From the NCBI GenBank assembly GCA_029718625.1, contig CM056395.1, positions 22,437,995-22,501,994 on the forward strand: a stretch of 64,000 nucleotides of DNA. Direction: 5' to 3'. Below the pieces are notes generated by a model. It did not search any database. It was not told the origin of the DNA and saw only the letters and a list, made by a program, of their open reading frames with translations. The DNA is from Synaphobranchus kaupii (Eukaryota; Chordata; Actinopteri; Anguilliformes; Synaphobranchidae). Position 1 is the first letter of the stretch. Each line of letters begins with the position of its first letter. The position numbers and the translations under genes were made by a program. Below, piece by piece: positions 1-13,904 of this stretch.

Positions 1-3000
1 TTTATTCAGATTTGTCAGCTACATTATGGCCCACTTTACTGGCATTGACTCATTTGGTCCTCATATTGAGACAAAAACTGACTCCAAATGCAAATTCAAC
101 CCCCAAATCAGCTCTAGACTTTTTGTTAGTTTTAATGTGCATGAACTAATGAGTCAAAGACGCACAGCTGTCAAAGAAACAGCTGAACAGCCAATTCTCC
201 CATTATTTTGCTCCCCTAAAATGGGGGGGGGGGGGGGGGGGCAACGGGCTGTAATTCTAACATGGATCACCCAATATCGATGCAAGTACCCTAAAATTAA
301 AGCTTACAATCTGCACTTTAACCTTATCATCATTCTGTCATTTTGCCAATCAAAAAATGTAATTAAATTGCATCACTGTCCCAAAATGTGTTTGCATTTA
401 ACTGTAAATATTTGGTGAGCTCCACTACGATCCTTTTAATTTAACAAGCTAGGTGATGCTCTGTCACATGTGCAGTCTGGTTCTGATGTAACCATTATTC
501 TACCTGTTTCACTCACTTATGGAAGCATACTATTAAGCATTCCATTATGTATCCTATTATGCATCCTCAAAACTGCTCAGGAAAAACACATGCAAGGTTA
601 CAGCATACTGTGCTGTATTAGCAGGAGGAAAACTAATCATTTAAATGGGATTTTACTAAATCCAAAATTCAGATGTAAATGCAGATGCACTGGGTTACCT
701 TTTTATGTCATCTATTTTGTGAGATTTTTTTATGTTTGTACAGTTTATTTGTTTATTTTTACCTATTAGATTTTCAGTGGAGGACGAGTGTGATATCACC
801 AATATGACACCTTTTATTAGAGGTAACACAAAAATTAGGAGGTAGTGAATGGTCAAATATTAGTTTACACACATATGCACTGTCGGGTAAGTGAGGATTA
901 GGTAAAATGTGTATTTTCTGAATCCAGCGGTTCCAACAGTCAATGCCCTTGTTAAAACGTTTGGCACTCTGAATATTGAACACAATGATATTGCGTGCTA
1001 GAACCCCTCACTTAACCTACATTCAAAATATGTTTTACGTGATATAATTTAATTATTATTAAAAATGAGAATCAAATTATTAGCCAAATTACTTTAGGCA
1101 AATCAAACAGTAACCTGGTGGAATCAACCAACAAACCAAAACAAAGTCTAAATCAGGTATTAAGATTAAATAATTTTATTAAATGAAAAACAGTCAATTA
1201 GAATAATTGACTGTAATTAGAACTTGAAATCATACATTCACTAATGAATGTAGGCTGACCACTTATAATTTACAAAAAGGAAGACATTAAACCAGACATT
1301 AATTGGAAGATACCAGTAAAGAGAGAGAGACCGATAAGCCAGAAATTGCCAAAGTATTTACCCTCCTCCAGCTGAACAGGAACAAAAGAAAATGCACAAG
1401 GAACCACCAGCACAAAAATAAAAGAGGAACAACTTATTCAGGGGGGAGGTGTGGGGGTGTGGAGAAAGAGGGGTCATTTATGACAAAGACTGGCTTGTCT
1501 TTGATGTTTGTGGGGGTGAGTGAGTGAGCGAGAGAGAGACAGAAGGAGAGAGAGGGAGAGCAAGATATGGAGGAGCTGGGTAGTTTACCTATATCTAAAT
1601 ATTGGCTATCCTACAGCACAATTTATTAAAAGCTACTGGTCATGCAGTGTATTGCTGTCCTGCCCTGGCTGAATGCTCCGGTTTACATGGCAGGTCCTCT
1701 AATGCAGTGACCTGCAATGGTAGCATGGCAAGATACAATAAATACACAGTGCAGGAACAACATGACCAAGAGCATCCCAAAACACATCTAGGATAAGACT
1801 ATGGCTTTGTCCAAATCAGAGCCCTATCTACTGCGCCATCTCCTGCGTACAGTGCACCGGCAGAAGTGTGCTGTTTAATGTGCACTGTTTAGCAGTCCGC
1901 AAAAAATATCCCGCCATACTATTTTCCAAACGCACTGTGGAAGTGTCGTGAGCAGGTCATAAGACGTCCCACCAGTGTCGCCATGTCCGCGGTTTTACAG
2001 CTAAATTGGGATACTTTCAAAGTGCAGTCACGGGTAAAAATGAAAAGTCGCAAAGCACGCACTTATTTTAAAAAGTAAAAACATGATGATTTCTATTTAA
2101 AATACATTGGTTTCGGTTAAAAACAGCCTATAATTTGGGCTAGTTTTGAGTCGCCATTTGGCTGGGAAGTCGTACAAGATCTGGCAACCCTGCGTCCCAC
2201 TCTTGCGCTGCCATGTCACGTGTTGTTTTTGTTGTATCTGAAGGAAAACATCAGCGAAGCTGCGCCTAATTATTTTATTTTATTTTATTTTTTTAAAAGG
2301 AAGCTTCACGTCATATTTATGTGACCAAAATGTTCATGTACTTCTTCAAGTGTGCTCCCAAATGTATTCAGCGAAACCCCGGGAGTAAGTGTGTCATCCG
2401 GGTGTTTGAAGTATACTGCAATTAGAACATTTTTTGCATACGCTACGATCTACTCACCAAAGCTACTCAACAGTGTGGAAGAGTGCTGAATCGGCCACAG
2501 CCTATGAACTTGAAATAACTAAATAAATATATATAAAAAAATAAAAAATAAAACTAGACCATGTTCCGCCAGAGAGAATATCAGTTTGTGTGCCCAGTGA
2601 TTCCCTAGACCCCCTGGAGTGCAGTGAAATCAAGCCAAGCCGATTACCTCTTCTTAACCCCTGCTTGGCAGATCACCAGTAAAGGTCTTCTGCTCCGTAG
2701 GCACGGAACATGCTTACAGACTCATGCCTACACGCCTCAAAGCGACAGCCGCAGAACAGATGCTATTGGACAGCATTCGGCACATTGCTATTATGAAATC
2801 ACCATTACAGAGTGCTGGGAAATCATCTAGTAATCAAAAATAGTGAGGCTTCCCCCGGAAAAAAAAAATGTGTGGCTGTAAATAATGATATATAACAACG
2901 CAGTCTTATGTTTTATAAATCATCAAAGCCACCATTACAAAGCTGAATATTTCAATCTGAATGCAGTCAATGAAGAGCAAAGCGATGAGAACAAAGGAGC

Positions 3001-4240
3001 CACTACCATATTTCACGAATGGCAATTTTCACATTGATTCCTTCTAAAGGTTACAATGGCAACAATATTTTCTTTGTGTTGGTTTATTTATTTATTTACA
3101 ACGCCACAGCAAAATGTCACCATTTGCATAATGGCAAACAAACAAACTCCCACATACAATGAGGAGATAAATTGTATGACGGCACTTGGTAATGTGGTCC
3201 ATTATTCTGATTGGTCACTCAATACTCGCTTGTTTCCTGTTAAGTCAAGTCTTTGCAGGTTAAATGTTAGTATATTCTAAGCAGCAGGTTTTTGTTTTTG
3301 TGTAATGTTGGCAGATACCAGTTAATCTAAGATCAAACGTATTACAAAGATATCAAAGACTAGATAGAACAGACAGCACTGCAGATGTCAACTGCTAAAT
3401 AAAGATATTCATTATTGACAAGCCTCAGAAAAAGTCCAATACACTGGCAGGACAGTTCAACAAAACTCCCATTATACTGTTTGCATTTGTACCGAATACC
3501 TTTTTATTTTGAATATGTTCTAAACATTTAATTTATCATAGACACACAAATGATAAATGTGATTAAGCAATTATGCATTATATTTGGATCCTTAGATTCA
3601 ATCAACAAGAACTATGCAAACTTGTGTTTCATTATGGATAAACACTGACTGAATCCAACCCTTTCTATAAATTCATGGGGGGGGAGAAAAAAATAAAAAT
3701 AACATCTTCCAGCTTCTGAAACAGTCACCGACTACAAGTTCCAATTCATGAATATTAACTAGGACAAAGGATTTTTCACATTTATGGCATTAATATGTTT
3801 TGAGTTAACTAATCAACATTTACATGTTTAAACATGAATGGGATCTGTTCTAATGGTTGGCTTGATTTGTGAGTCCAGTCTCAAAGAGCATGTTCAGTTT
3901 GGCTGCAGGGTGCCCATGTACACACTGAAGAAAAAAAATTAAATAAAACGTTGTCGCTCATTGGAATTTGAGTGCGGATGTGGTGTTAGTCCACGCAGTG
4001 TGTACCAGAGCCACAATGGACAACTAGATAAGTGACAAAGGCCTCCTCCCTCCTTATTCATTTTGGAAAAATGGTGGAGGGTAGAGGAGTGTTGTGGTTG
4101 GATTGAGAGACTTTATCGCAAATAAGTATTTGGGCGGTGGAGGAGATACAAAATAAACTACAAGATGCAAAAAGAAGAGCAGGTGCAGTGATTGGTTGGA
4201 ATGAAAACCTGCATACTCTCAGCCCTCCATGGCACATGAT
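1..4240. other. AT-rich non-coding stretch, no gene recognised
   Basis: No open frame here resembles a known protein and no RNA gene was recognised. It holds a G homopolymer of about 20 bases at 222-241, a GA-rich patch at about 1510-1563 and a TTTTA-type run near 2270-2293. The block at about 1820-2480 is richer in CpG than its surroundings and could be an old repeat, but I could not find its ends. Confidence 0.5.
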
Positions 4241-4244
4241 AGGG

Positions 4245-4535
4245 CACCACTGCTATAGCCTCTCTGCATTTGAATGGATCTCTATGAGAATTGGGGGGAG
4301 GGACTAGATTAAGCTGTAAATTACACTGGAATAGTATGGAACCCATGGTTGGCTAAATGGCTGCAAGCAATCAAGGGTCTGAGGTATCAAACAAGCCTCA
4401 AACCATCACTCTGCTGCCAGATATGCAGCAGCTATGGATGGATAACTTCAAGGGTTTCTTCTCCCGACTTATTTTTCCATAGAGTTCAATTGGAAAATGA
4501 GTCCGGGTGAGTCAGGAGAAACAGCCCATAAACCC
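4245..4535. repeat. Partial copy of the foldback repeat seen at 19.9-20.6 kb
   Basis: This segment matches one arm and the centre of the large palindrome at 19925-20560. Shared words include TCTCTGCATTTGAATGGATC, the ATTGGGGG run, CTGCCAGATATGCAG and the loop region CCATAGAGTTCAAT. The second arm is present only for some 50 bases past the loop, so this copy cannot form the full hairpin. Short open frames on the minus strand of both copies share a peptide ending in HRDPFKCR, which reflects repeat homology and not a gene. The class of element is unknown; a MITE or foldback transposon is likely. Confidence 0.75.
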
Positions 4536-4703
4536 GGATGTAATGGGAGAAGACTCATTAACACCAGGCCGAAGACCGTCAGAAATAAGAGCTGGATAGG
4601 AGAGCCCCTGCAGAGAGGACGAGAACAACAAGAAATTGGGAAAGGGTAGGAACAATAACAGCTGCTAAAACTTCTGAACTTTAGCAATTGATTTTTTTAT
4701 TTC

Positions 4704-4800
4704 TGGCAGATCATCACCAGTTGTGTTGTTCGGAGGTACACCTGCTCCCTCACTGGGGAAAACTACAAGATGGTGGTTCAGATAGTAGTCACCAAATCTA
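4704..4800 (+). other. Possible orphan exon behind a splice-acceptor-like site
   Basis: A T-rich tract ending TTTTTTTATTTCTGGCAG (about 4689-4708) looks like a splice acceptor. The frame starting at the base before that final AG reads QIITSCVVRRYTC and continues to NYKMVVQIVVTK without a stop up to about 4790. No convincing donor site follows and the frame then runs into T-rich sequence. The peptide is not one I can assign. It may be a chance open frame or a gene relic. Confidence 0.2.
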
Positions 4801-7800
4801 TGCCTCATCACACTTCTTTTTATTTTTTTATTTAACTTTTAAAGCGAATGCGTTTTTTAAAACAGAAAGTATGAATCACTGTTCTTTTGAGATGCAACCA
4901 ACGTCGGTCTGCCATTTTGCGTTTTTGATGCATAGCTGATGCACTTTCTCCCTTTGATGCAATTTCTCCCCTTGAAGTGCTTAGAGATGGTTTAGCTTGA
5001 GAAAGTACATTTAGACCAGTACTCTCTTTAACCGGAAGTTCCAAAGTAGCCACTCATCTGCTCATTGTAAAGCAAATATAGTTAGTCATTTTTGGGTGCT
5101 AAAAAACATATGTGAAATTGTGGTGGGGGAATAATCTTTGATCTATCATGGCTGAAATTTTGTATTTATTTTATTTATTTATTTATTTTGGGGGGGGGGG
5201 GGGGGTTGTACAAAGAAATGGAAAAAAAAAAATGTTGTTAAAACATTGTGATTCACCACAATGCAGTCACTTTGTGTCCTCCACACACATCTTCACATAC
5301 TCCATGTACAGTCCTGTCGTTGCATGGAGAGAACAATGTCACCCTGCACAGAGCAGCCATGAACTTGATACCCCCACAGCAGCAGCAACACTGCACATCT
5401 CAGGGCCACGCTTTCCACCCCATGTTCTAAAAGCATGCACCAATGTGTAGCACATACCAAGGCAATTCATGGCTGTCATTTTTGCCTTCAGAATGCACAG
5501 CCCACAACAGCCGTTCCCCATGGTCTCCAAAATGTTCACTTGTACAGCATAATTATTCGAAAGCAGAAAATAGAACTCACAATTATAAGTGCTGTTCAGA
5601 ATCACAGAATGCAGTCTACAAAGTTCCCTTAATTGGGCCAATTTCAGAGTCAGCATCAGATGTATTTGTATGTTTGAAGACAATCCACAAATCCTAGCAA
5701 CAATCAAAAGAAAATGTACTTTGTTAAAATAATGGTGGATGAACCGAGATACAGTATGTGATGAAGGAGTCAGTTTAATTTATAATGGATACAATTTAAG
5801 GCTAACTAACTGTTACACATCTCTACACATTATCTACGTAGTGGCTCGATACTAGCTACTGCTAGTTGGCCAACTGTCTATCGTAATGTTAGCACTTTCA
5901 TTTGCGAGCTCAATTGCTGTCTCAAAAAAGAGGGATGGATAAACACATGCAGGTTTGTCCAACGTGTTACTTGCTAGCTACTTTGACATTTGTTTGACAC
6001 TGGTGGACATTCAGTACAGTTTGGGATTAAATCAGGTTGTTAGTTTGGTAAAACGGTGAACTTGCCAAAACTCAGCCATAGCCCTAGATACCTCACCTGT
6101 GTGAAATAGATCGCTATAGATTGCTATCACAGGCTGGGGGAGATTAACCCAACGCTTAGAAAGTCTAGTGTCTCTGAAAGCAGAGGTCTACCTGGAAAAC
6201 AAGGCATCTGACCAAGTAGGCAGCTGCCTTCAATACAGCATGTAGCCCTTAACTTGTGCGGTGAGGGAGGGAATCATTGATCCAATTAAACTGGAGGATG
6301 ATTAAGAGTCTAGATAGAGCCAGTTTGAGAATTTAGCCACAGGACACAGGAAACTACTCCTGGTGAAAAGTGACATGGGATATTTAAGGACCACACTTAA
6401 GTCAGGACTTGCACACTATTGCGTCTGAAAGACGGGCGAGAGGTTAGATAAGCGCGAGTGCTTAACTACAGCTAGCTGATGTACCGCGTGTTCACATCAC
6501 CTACAGAAAGACATGAAGAGTTGCATCATGAAGACGGTACACCAAGCACACTTCGAGGCGGTACGGCCAGTCATGCAATCTGTCAGATAGATTTGTGTAC
6601 TTGCTCATGGTTGTCGAGTAATACATTACGGGATATAGGTAATTGCTGAACATGGGATCATTGCAACTTCATGTACATTAGCCACAAGCCTAGGCAGCAT
6701 TTTTGACATTTAAAATTATCAAAATTGTTGTTGTACCTACTGTATATCACTCACTTTGTTTTTTTCCCTGAACATGAAGTCACAGTCCCTGGTAAGACAG
6801 TAGTGTAAATTCCTGATGCAATACAATAGTTATAACCGTAGTTCTGAAGGAACAGAAAAGCAAGGCTGCAGCTCTTCCATTTAAAGAAGACTCCGCCAGT
6901 GTCACCAATCAGTGCACCCATGACATTTCCCCTTTTTTTTCAGCCGGCTTTTCAATTTTCCCATTCCCCCTGAAGAAAATTAACCGCGCTGAAGTCGTTA
7001 GTGTAATGTGGGCGTCTTGGGCTCTGCACTAATTTAATGGGTCTGTTTTCTGATGATCACATTGTTCATTCGACTAAATAATGCTCCTACTTTTGATCAA
7101 GAGCCAAATAGGCTGCATTCATTAAAAGAAATGAGGTTCTTCTCACAGAACGGCTATGTCTACTGCCCATATTTTTCTCACATGGGGCATAATAATTACA
7201 CAGGTGTTTTTGATTACAAGTCTTTCGCCTTTTCTCAGTGTTTAATTCAGCTGAATTACTACCCATTTGGAGCCGATTTTGTGACAAGACCGGTGGCATG
7301 TCATGAATTTGTGCGGCCACTAACCACCTACTAAAGGACAATGGAATTAACTACAGGATAATGGAATTAACAAATATTAGAGCCTATTGTCTGCATTATT
7401 TCTCTGCAAATTAAAGTGCCAATGGCCTGTGTGGCAGTACTCTCACATGAACACCCATACAGCCTCTTTCCTTGTAACAGACTCTGGGATCAACAAGACT
7501 TTATTGTACCAAACACAATTATGATTAGGGTTCATCCTTAAAGCCTTCCTAGAGCCACACAGGCCCGCCATCTTGAGTTCGTCTTCTGTAGGGAGGCCAT
7601 ATGCAATTTATTTCAGCTTTAACACCGAAGCCTTTTCTAAAGCTGCCATTTTGCCATTTCTTCCTGCAGGAGCACTTTTCAGGCTCACAAAATCTGTTAC
7701 GGCAATTTGTGGCCCGTTCCTTTTTAACCAAATGACACTGGAGGTTACACTGGACCTAATGGCAGATGCGTGAAGTAAAATCTGATAAATAGCTATACAT

Positions 7801-9640
7801 ACGATATTTTAAAGAAATAAACCATTAAAAAATGGCCACTAATGTATATGCATTACATGGGCTTCGGGGGATTAATGTATGTGCGCTTGTGTGCATGCAC
7901 ATGTGTGAATTAGTGTTTTGTGAGGGTGGTTTTTCATTATGTTAATCGCATAATGCTGTATATAAATTTTATGCATCAAGAGATTAAATTCTGGAAGAAT
8001 GAGGGATGATGATGTAATCCAAAAGCAGTCTCGAAAATGCCTCTGAATATTCCCCGGATTCAGAGAGTCCGCCGACTCTTTGTGGCCCCCGCAGTGCCGT
8101 TTCACATTTTCCCCCCCACACAGTTTAATACACGTTATGATCCGACTGAGCACGTACCTGTTTTCCTCCACCTGTTTGTTATGCTTCTCAATGGAGCGCC
8201 TGTATGCACTGTCAATTCGGGGCAGCGACGTTTACCCTTCCAAGTGAGCCCAATTTCATAGCATTGTCCAGATGACTCCCGCTGCTCGTCGCAATCCTCT
8301 CATAAAGACGTTTCAAATCTTTGTAACCCGTCCTCGGCCAAGTGCCATCTCCACCAAAATAGCAGACATGGAAAACAGAAGTGTGTCTTCTTTTGTATGC
8401 TAACCGTTAGCCACTTTTTCTTCGAAAACCACTCCCCGTTAAACCCGTGGTTACTTTTACCAGCAGTTTGAGTGATGACAATATCCCGTCGCTGGTGGGC
8501 ACCAAGGCGCTTTAATTCCAATTTCTCCTCCAAATTAAGAGTTTCAAACCTGTGCTCGAGTAGCCTATGTAATCCACTTCGTTCAATTTCTCAAGTTAGC
8601 TGGCGTTAGCTAAGCTGAGAAAGTCTCCCCTCTTCTTGCCGACTAATGTTAGCCAATGAACTCTGAAATATGAAATGACGCTGTAGTGGGGCTACGGGCT
8701 GTCAGCTCCACTTTTCATCAAATTTGTGTGATATAAATTGAATACACTAACACTCGGAGCATGCGTAATCATATTTTCCCACGTACACATTGCATTGTTA
8801 GAGGGGCTAGCCCCACATTCACGTAGGCCTACTGCGGACAAGAATCGGGAGAACGCAGTCTGAAGCAGGGACCAATAAACATTAACTAAAATCCTAACAC
8901 AAATGATATGCAATTTAGGAAGATGCTATATTCATAGATAATAAATTATAGCAGATAATAATCTTTGAGAATTAATAATAACAATTTGTTTGCAGAGTTC
9001 TTTCTGGTGCCCCAGATATATATCTGGGGTGCCCCAGTGTATATATACACACACACACAAATCATCCTATATAAATAAAATCTAAATAAAGTAGGTAGGA
9101 ACAACTGATCTTGGCTGTCATCATTGTCAGAAGTGACCATTCCCTGGAAAAAAATAAATAAATAAAAAGGTCACCTGACACCAGTCCCTTCTTGAATGAA
9201 ACAATTGAAACAGGGTATAATTAATGGTAATAGTTTTATTTATTTTTATTATAACAGCTGAGCCAGTCCTTGAAACATAAATGTCCCAAACATGCTCACT
9301 TAGTCTCAGACTGACTGGCTGACACTCTTTTTTAAATCCACTGTTATTTATATTTTTTGTCTCTCCTTCAGTCTTTTCCCAGTACGTAGGCTTGGGATTT
9401 TTTGACCTATGCTATGCTGTAATCAGTTTCCCTTTCTCCGGTCTCCAGAGAATCAGACAAAATTACAACAAGATGGATGCAATCAAAACATTAATTAAAA
9501 AGGTGTTTGTCTACACTCCACTCATTAGGGAGATATTTAATTCAATTAAATAATGACAATAATCAATCCTTATGAATTGCGAGCAGACTCAACTGGGACT
9601 AGATATTTTGAAAACACAGAGGGAAGAATAAAACATATAT
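4801..9640. other. Non-coding stretch, no gene recognised
   Basis: Nothing in this span supports a gene. It contains a G run of about 16 bases at 5190-5205 next to TTTA repeats, and a perfect 20-bp palindrome CCCCAGATATATATCTGGGG at 9010-9029 that runs into TA and CA repeats. The GC content rises mildly around 8040-8560, but no exon or promoter could be supported. Confidence 0.5.
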
Positions 9641-9649
9641 AAAAAAAAA

Positions 9650-11138
9650 AATGCACCTTTTGGTGAATTAGCTTAATCTCACACTGAAAAAATTTAAAAA
9701 AATCTAACCTTTAATTGAAGTAAATGTATTCTGAGAAAAAAAATATCCCTCATCAAGAAATAATTATTTTTAACAAAACTAAGTGTGCCACAATTATTGG
9801 CACCCCTAGAAATTCTTATGAACAAAATGCAACTGAAGAATTTTTTTTTATTTATATTTTACTTTTAAAAGTTGATCAGAGTGTTTAGAAACTTTCACGC
9901 ATAATCCATGACTTCCTGTTTCACTGGGGTATAAATATGAGGTGACAGAGAGGCCATATTCCCTTTCCCATCAACATGGGAAAGACAAGAGAACACACAA
10001 ATCAAAACGAGGGAAAAGTGTCTTGAGCTTCATAAGTCAGGGAATGGCTAAAAATAGCTACTCAACTGAAAATGCCCATATCTAACGTTAGGGCAATACT
10101 TAAAAAGTTCAAAGCATAAGGAACTGTTACAAACTTGCCTGGAAAAGGACCCAAGTTTATTTTGCCCCCACGCACAGTGAGGAGGATGGTAAGCGAGACA
10201 AAAAAAAAAAAAAACCCAAGGATCACTGTTGGAGAATTACAGAGGAAAGTAGCATCTTGGGGTCATCAAATCTCCAAAACTACCATTAGACGTCACCTCC
10301 ATGCCAACAAATTATTTGGAAGGCATGCCAGAAAAAATCTTTTCCATCATTTCACCACAAACGTGGTGAAGCGCCTGGAGTTTGCTAAACGCTACTGGAA
10401 CTTTGACTGGAACCGTGTTCTATGGTCAGATGAAATTAAAATTTAGCTTTTCGGCAACCAACACTCAAGGTAGGTTTGGCGTAAAAAGGATGGCTATACC
10501 GAAAATAACCTGATCCCCACTGTTAAGTATGGTGGAGGTTCCGTGATGGAACCTTGTTAAAGTACATGGCATCATGCACTCCATGAAATAACAGGAGATT
10601 TTAAATCTGAATCTGGCTGCCTCTGCCAGGAAACTAAAAGGGGGTTGTCATTGGATCTTCCAGCAGGACAATGATCCAAAACATACATCCAAATCAACGC
10701 AGAAATGGTTAACTGAACGCAAAATCAAGCTTCTGCCATGGCCATCTCAGTCCCCTGACCTAAACCCCATTGAAAACCTGTGGGATGAGCTGAAGAGGAG
10801 AGGGCACAAGAGAAGACCTAGGACTCTGGATGATCTGGAGAGATTCTGTAAAGAGGAATGGTCTCAGATTCCTTGCTCTGTATGCTCTGTAAGGGAGGTT
10901 GTACAAAGTATTAAATGCAGGGGTGTCAATAATTGTGGCACACATGGTTTTGTTAAAAATAATACAAATAATTTCTTGAGGGATTTTCTTTTCTCAGAAT
11001 AGATTTACTTCAATTAAAGGTTGGATTCTTTCTCATTTTTTCAGTGTGAGATTAAGCTAATTCACCAAATGGTGAATTTCTTATAACCCTTTTTACTCAT
11101 CTTTACCAGGTGTGCCAATAATAGTGGAGGGAACTGTA
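9650..11138 (+). mobile_element. Tc1-like DNA transposon, near full length, inactive
   Basis: Long inverted repeats of the IR/DR type bound a decayed Tc1 transposase. The right repeat (about 10920-11138) carries both direct-repeat motifs, an inner one near 10925-10942 and an outer one near 11111-11128 (complement of ATTATTGGCAC), and ends in TA. The left repeat (about 9652-9806) shares TTTGGTGAATTAGCTTAATC and TCACACTGAAAAAAT with it but lacks the outermost 60 bases or so, so the left tip is truncated or replaced by an A-rich stretch. Tc1 elements move by cut-and-paste using a DDE transposase and duplicate a TA target. This copy cannot move itself because its transposase is broken and its left end is incomplete. 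A related terminal repeat occurs at 19647-19860. Confidence 0.9.
9976..10914 (+). pseudogene. Tc1-family transposase pseudogene
   Basis: The frame starting at ATG 9976 (MGKTREHTNQ) is interrupted by stop codons at about codons 17, 20 and 48, then runs open from 10135 to 10446. That open part shows the second helix-turn-helix region (RITVGELQRKVASWGHQISK) and the first catalytic aspartate in LWSDE. After a stop at about 10444 the coding relic continues: [10 protein letters not shown] at about 10664-10693 holds the second catalytic aspartate, and [11 protein letters not shown] at about 10750-10782 holds the third acidic residue. A segment just after GGGSVM (about 10545) is deleted. The normal family length is about 340 residues. 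The stops and deletion rule out function. Confidence 0.92.
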
Positions 11139-12837
11139 TTTCTCTCATTTCAGATCCATTTCAGGACAGGGACTTATTTTATGTTTTTCCCAAATGTAAA
11201 TTTTAAAATGAAAAACATATTAGACAAGAAAAAAAAAATCTGTACTATTATCCTTATAAGAAAAAATACTTATATTTTCACATTTGGGATGTCAGTGAAA
11301 GAATGCATTAGACAGTGAAACAAATGACATTACTATAAAATTAAAGTGTCATTATGAGAGACCTGTATGCCATGTTATGTACAATGATGTACACATGTAC
11401 AATTTCATAGCAATGCTATTATAGTGAAATTAGGATGGAATGTAGAAGAATTATAAAGTTCCTCACATAAGTGAGTTTGGTGACCACTAAAATTATCTGG
11501 AGATTTGTAAAAAGAAAATAAGAAATATATACTCAGTAAAAGCCAAGCTATGGACAAAATGGAGGACTCAGTCAAATGGAGGATTCATATACCAGCTTTG
11601 ATGAAGACATTAATCAAACTGGCTTCACCAGTGTGGAAGTGCAATTTTAAGTTATGAAAAAAACCAGCCTGGAAATGCATGGTATCTATAAAAATTAAAT
11701 GGGTAAAGGTAAAATGAGAAGCTGTTTTATAAGCTCAGAAGAATAAATAAAATAAACTAAAAAAAAAAAGTCAGCCCAGGCATACAGTGTTCATGTAATG
11801 AAGTCACAACTTATTTATGGGATTAATGTGTGTTAAGCACTATGAGAACGCACGCATCTGATATATTATCCAGAGGGAGACTCGGGGTAAACAACGTGCT
11901 CACATGCACCGAGCAAAATTATTTACACCAGACTAAATGAATAGAGGCAAAATGGCTCAGAGATCTTATCTGCCTGCTCTGGGAGAAGACATCTACCACC
12001 AGTAGCAATGAGAAAGAGTTGGAAACCATCCAATTCACTTCCAGTCCATTGTCTCATTTGCATGTGCATACTAATGTACTCAAATCTTGAATCTAGAAGC
12101 TTCCCTTTTGTATTTCCGTTAGCGTCAACGTGTGTGAGCCCGGTGGTTAATTTGTTCACCATGTGTGGGCATTGGATATTTACATTAGAAAGACATCATT
12201 GAATTGCATGGTCTTGTGCTGTTCCCGTAGAATACAAGATTTTTTCGTTTCAGGAGGTTCCAGTTGGGAAATGAAATTACATTCGTTTGATGGATGAAAG
12301 AGTCAAATGGATACATCTACTTCCAAAAATCCCCTTGTAGTCACAGTGGAACCATAACTACTTACATTTTACCTATTTTTAGAAGTAATATAACAAAAAA
12401 AAATAAAAAAATGCGAGAAGGCATGACAATAACACAAACTGGACAGCTTCAATTAAACCAAAATAATCTGAAAAAGAAAAAGCAAACGTTAATATAGAGA
12501 CAACACAACTTAACCCGAGGTTGATTCAGAATTGGACAGCATCTCGATACCAGCTCTAGTTAGTATAATTTGCCCCAATTAGGCTCTCCGTCTAAAAAAA
12601 CAAAATATCCTAAAACAGAAGATAGGCAAACTGATCTGTATCTGAAGTAGGCTCCACTCAACCCTCCAGGACTGATTTCTAAGAGGAAGTCAAGTCTGGC
12701 AGCAAATATGCAGGGTAAGCTTACATAAACGTCCCCGTCATCTTCAAAACAGAGCAGCCCGAGCCAGGCAGGCCCATCTATAATCCATTACAGTACATTT
12801 TCAATAAACCTCCAAAAAGACACTATAACATTGTGCT
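11139..12837. other. Non-coding stretch, nothing recognised
   Basis: AT-rich unique-looking sequence follows the Tc1 element. No conserved coding segment, RNA gene or repeat was recognised. A poly-A tract occurs near 11760-11769. Confidence 0.5.
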
Positions 12838-13045
12838 TACATTTTAGGCATTTTATTTTTATTTATTTTTTTATTTTTTTAACATACATTTTACATTATT
12901 TTTAGTATTTGGTATTGCTGGGTATTTGGTGAACCAGTTCAGGTTAAGTACCTTGCTGAAAGGCTCAATGGCTGTGCCCTACCTGGGAATCAAACTTGCA
13001 ACCATGGAGTTGATCAGTTCTCGAACCATTTTGTCAACCAAAGAA
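12838..13045 (-). repeat. tRNA-derived SINE, degraded, minus strand
   Basis: Read on the minus strand, the block starts with a tRNA-like head whose B box lies in the complement of CCTGGGAATCAAACTTGCAA (12982-13001). It continues with the complement of GGTTAAGTACCTTGCTGAA, a motif shared with the better-preserved SINE at 32329-32561, and ends with the complement of TTACATTTTAGGCATTT (12838-12854), matching the tail of that family. An A/T-rich insertion splits body from tail. Confidence 0.7.
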
Positions 13046-13708
13046 GACATTCTCAGACAGGCATGGGTGTGGCATTTTAAATGTTTGTCAGTATTTTCAC
13101 ACATACAATACCTGCAGGGTTCTTTGTGAAGATGTTTAAAAAAATAAAAATTTAAAATTTAAAATTGTGGATACATTTAAACTTGCCAGCATGACCCTCA
13201 GCCTCATTTTCAGCTAACATGTAAACAGTGTTCCTTTCAACAAAATTTCCAGCTGCCCTTGGTTTAAAAACCAACAAGTTTCAGTGTTACATTTGCTTTG
13301 TGATGCCTTCATATTTTTTTGACAAAGAAACCTGCATTTTTAAACTTTTAAAAAAATGTATCCTAGTTCCTGCTATTATTTTTCTATTCACCTTAGTAGT
13401 AAAATGAATCTGTATACCCTATTGCTTCTTCCTTATACATCTATCTTCAGGCATTGTTGCTGCAAAGAAAAGTGAAGCACCACGCATTTGTCTCCTCTCT
13501 CCTGTATAGCTCTATGCAGTTGCCATAATGCGTTAACAACTGAAGCATTGTTGCAAAGAAAAGCACAGGGAACGGATTGCATAAACCCCTATTGTAGAAT
13601 CTCTCTGTTGCCTACCTATTGTATCTTGGAGCAACATGAAAACACATCTCTGTCTTTAAAGCCACTGACAATTCAGCTCCATCCTATATCTATGACCATT
13701 AACTACAG
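13046..13708. other. Non-coding stretch with a local imperfect duplication
   Basis: No gene is recognised. The motif GCATTGTTGCTGCAAAGAAAAG near 13452 recurs in shorter form (GCATTGTTGCAAAGAAAAG) near 13544. Confidence 0.4.
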
Positions 13709-13896
13709 CAGGGTTAGGCAACCCTGGTCCTGGAGAGCTACAGGGTCTGCTGGTTTTAGTTCTTACTCCCCACTTAATTGATCAATTAAAGCAGTCGATT
13801 ACACAGTTAACTCACCTCACCTTGTTTCTTTGGTCAAAGTAGTTGCTGTATTTAAGGTGAAAACAAAAACCAGGACCACAGGTTACCCGACCGCTG
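13709..13896. mobile_element. hAT-type MITE with 8-bp target duplication
   Basis: The 188-bp element begins CAGGGTTAGGCAACCCTGG and its right end is the imperfect inverse complement (…CCAGGACCACAGGTTACCC…CTG), both typical of hAT termini (CAG…CTG). It is flanked by AACTACAG (13701-13708) and AACTACAC (13897-13904), an 8-bp target duplication with one mismatch, the size hAT transposases make. There is no coding capacity. The interior contains a small palindrome around TTGATCAATTAA. Confidence 0.85.
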
Positions 13897-13904
13897 AACT
13901 ACAC

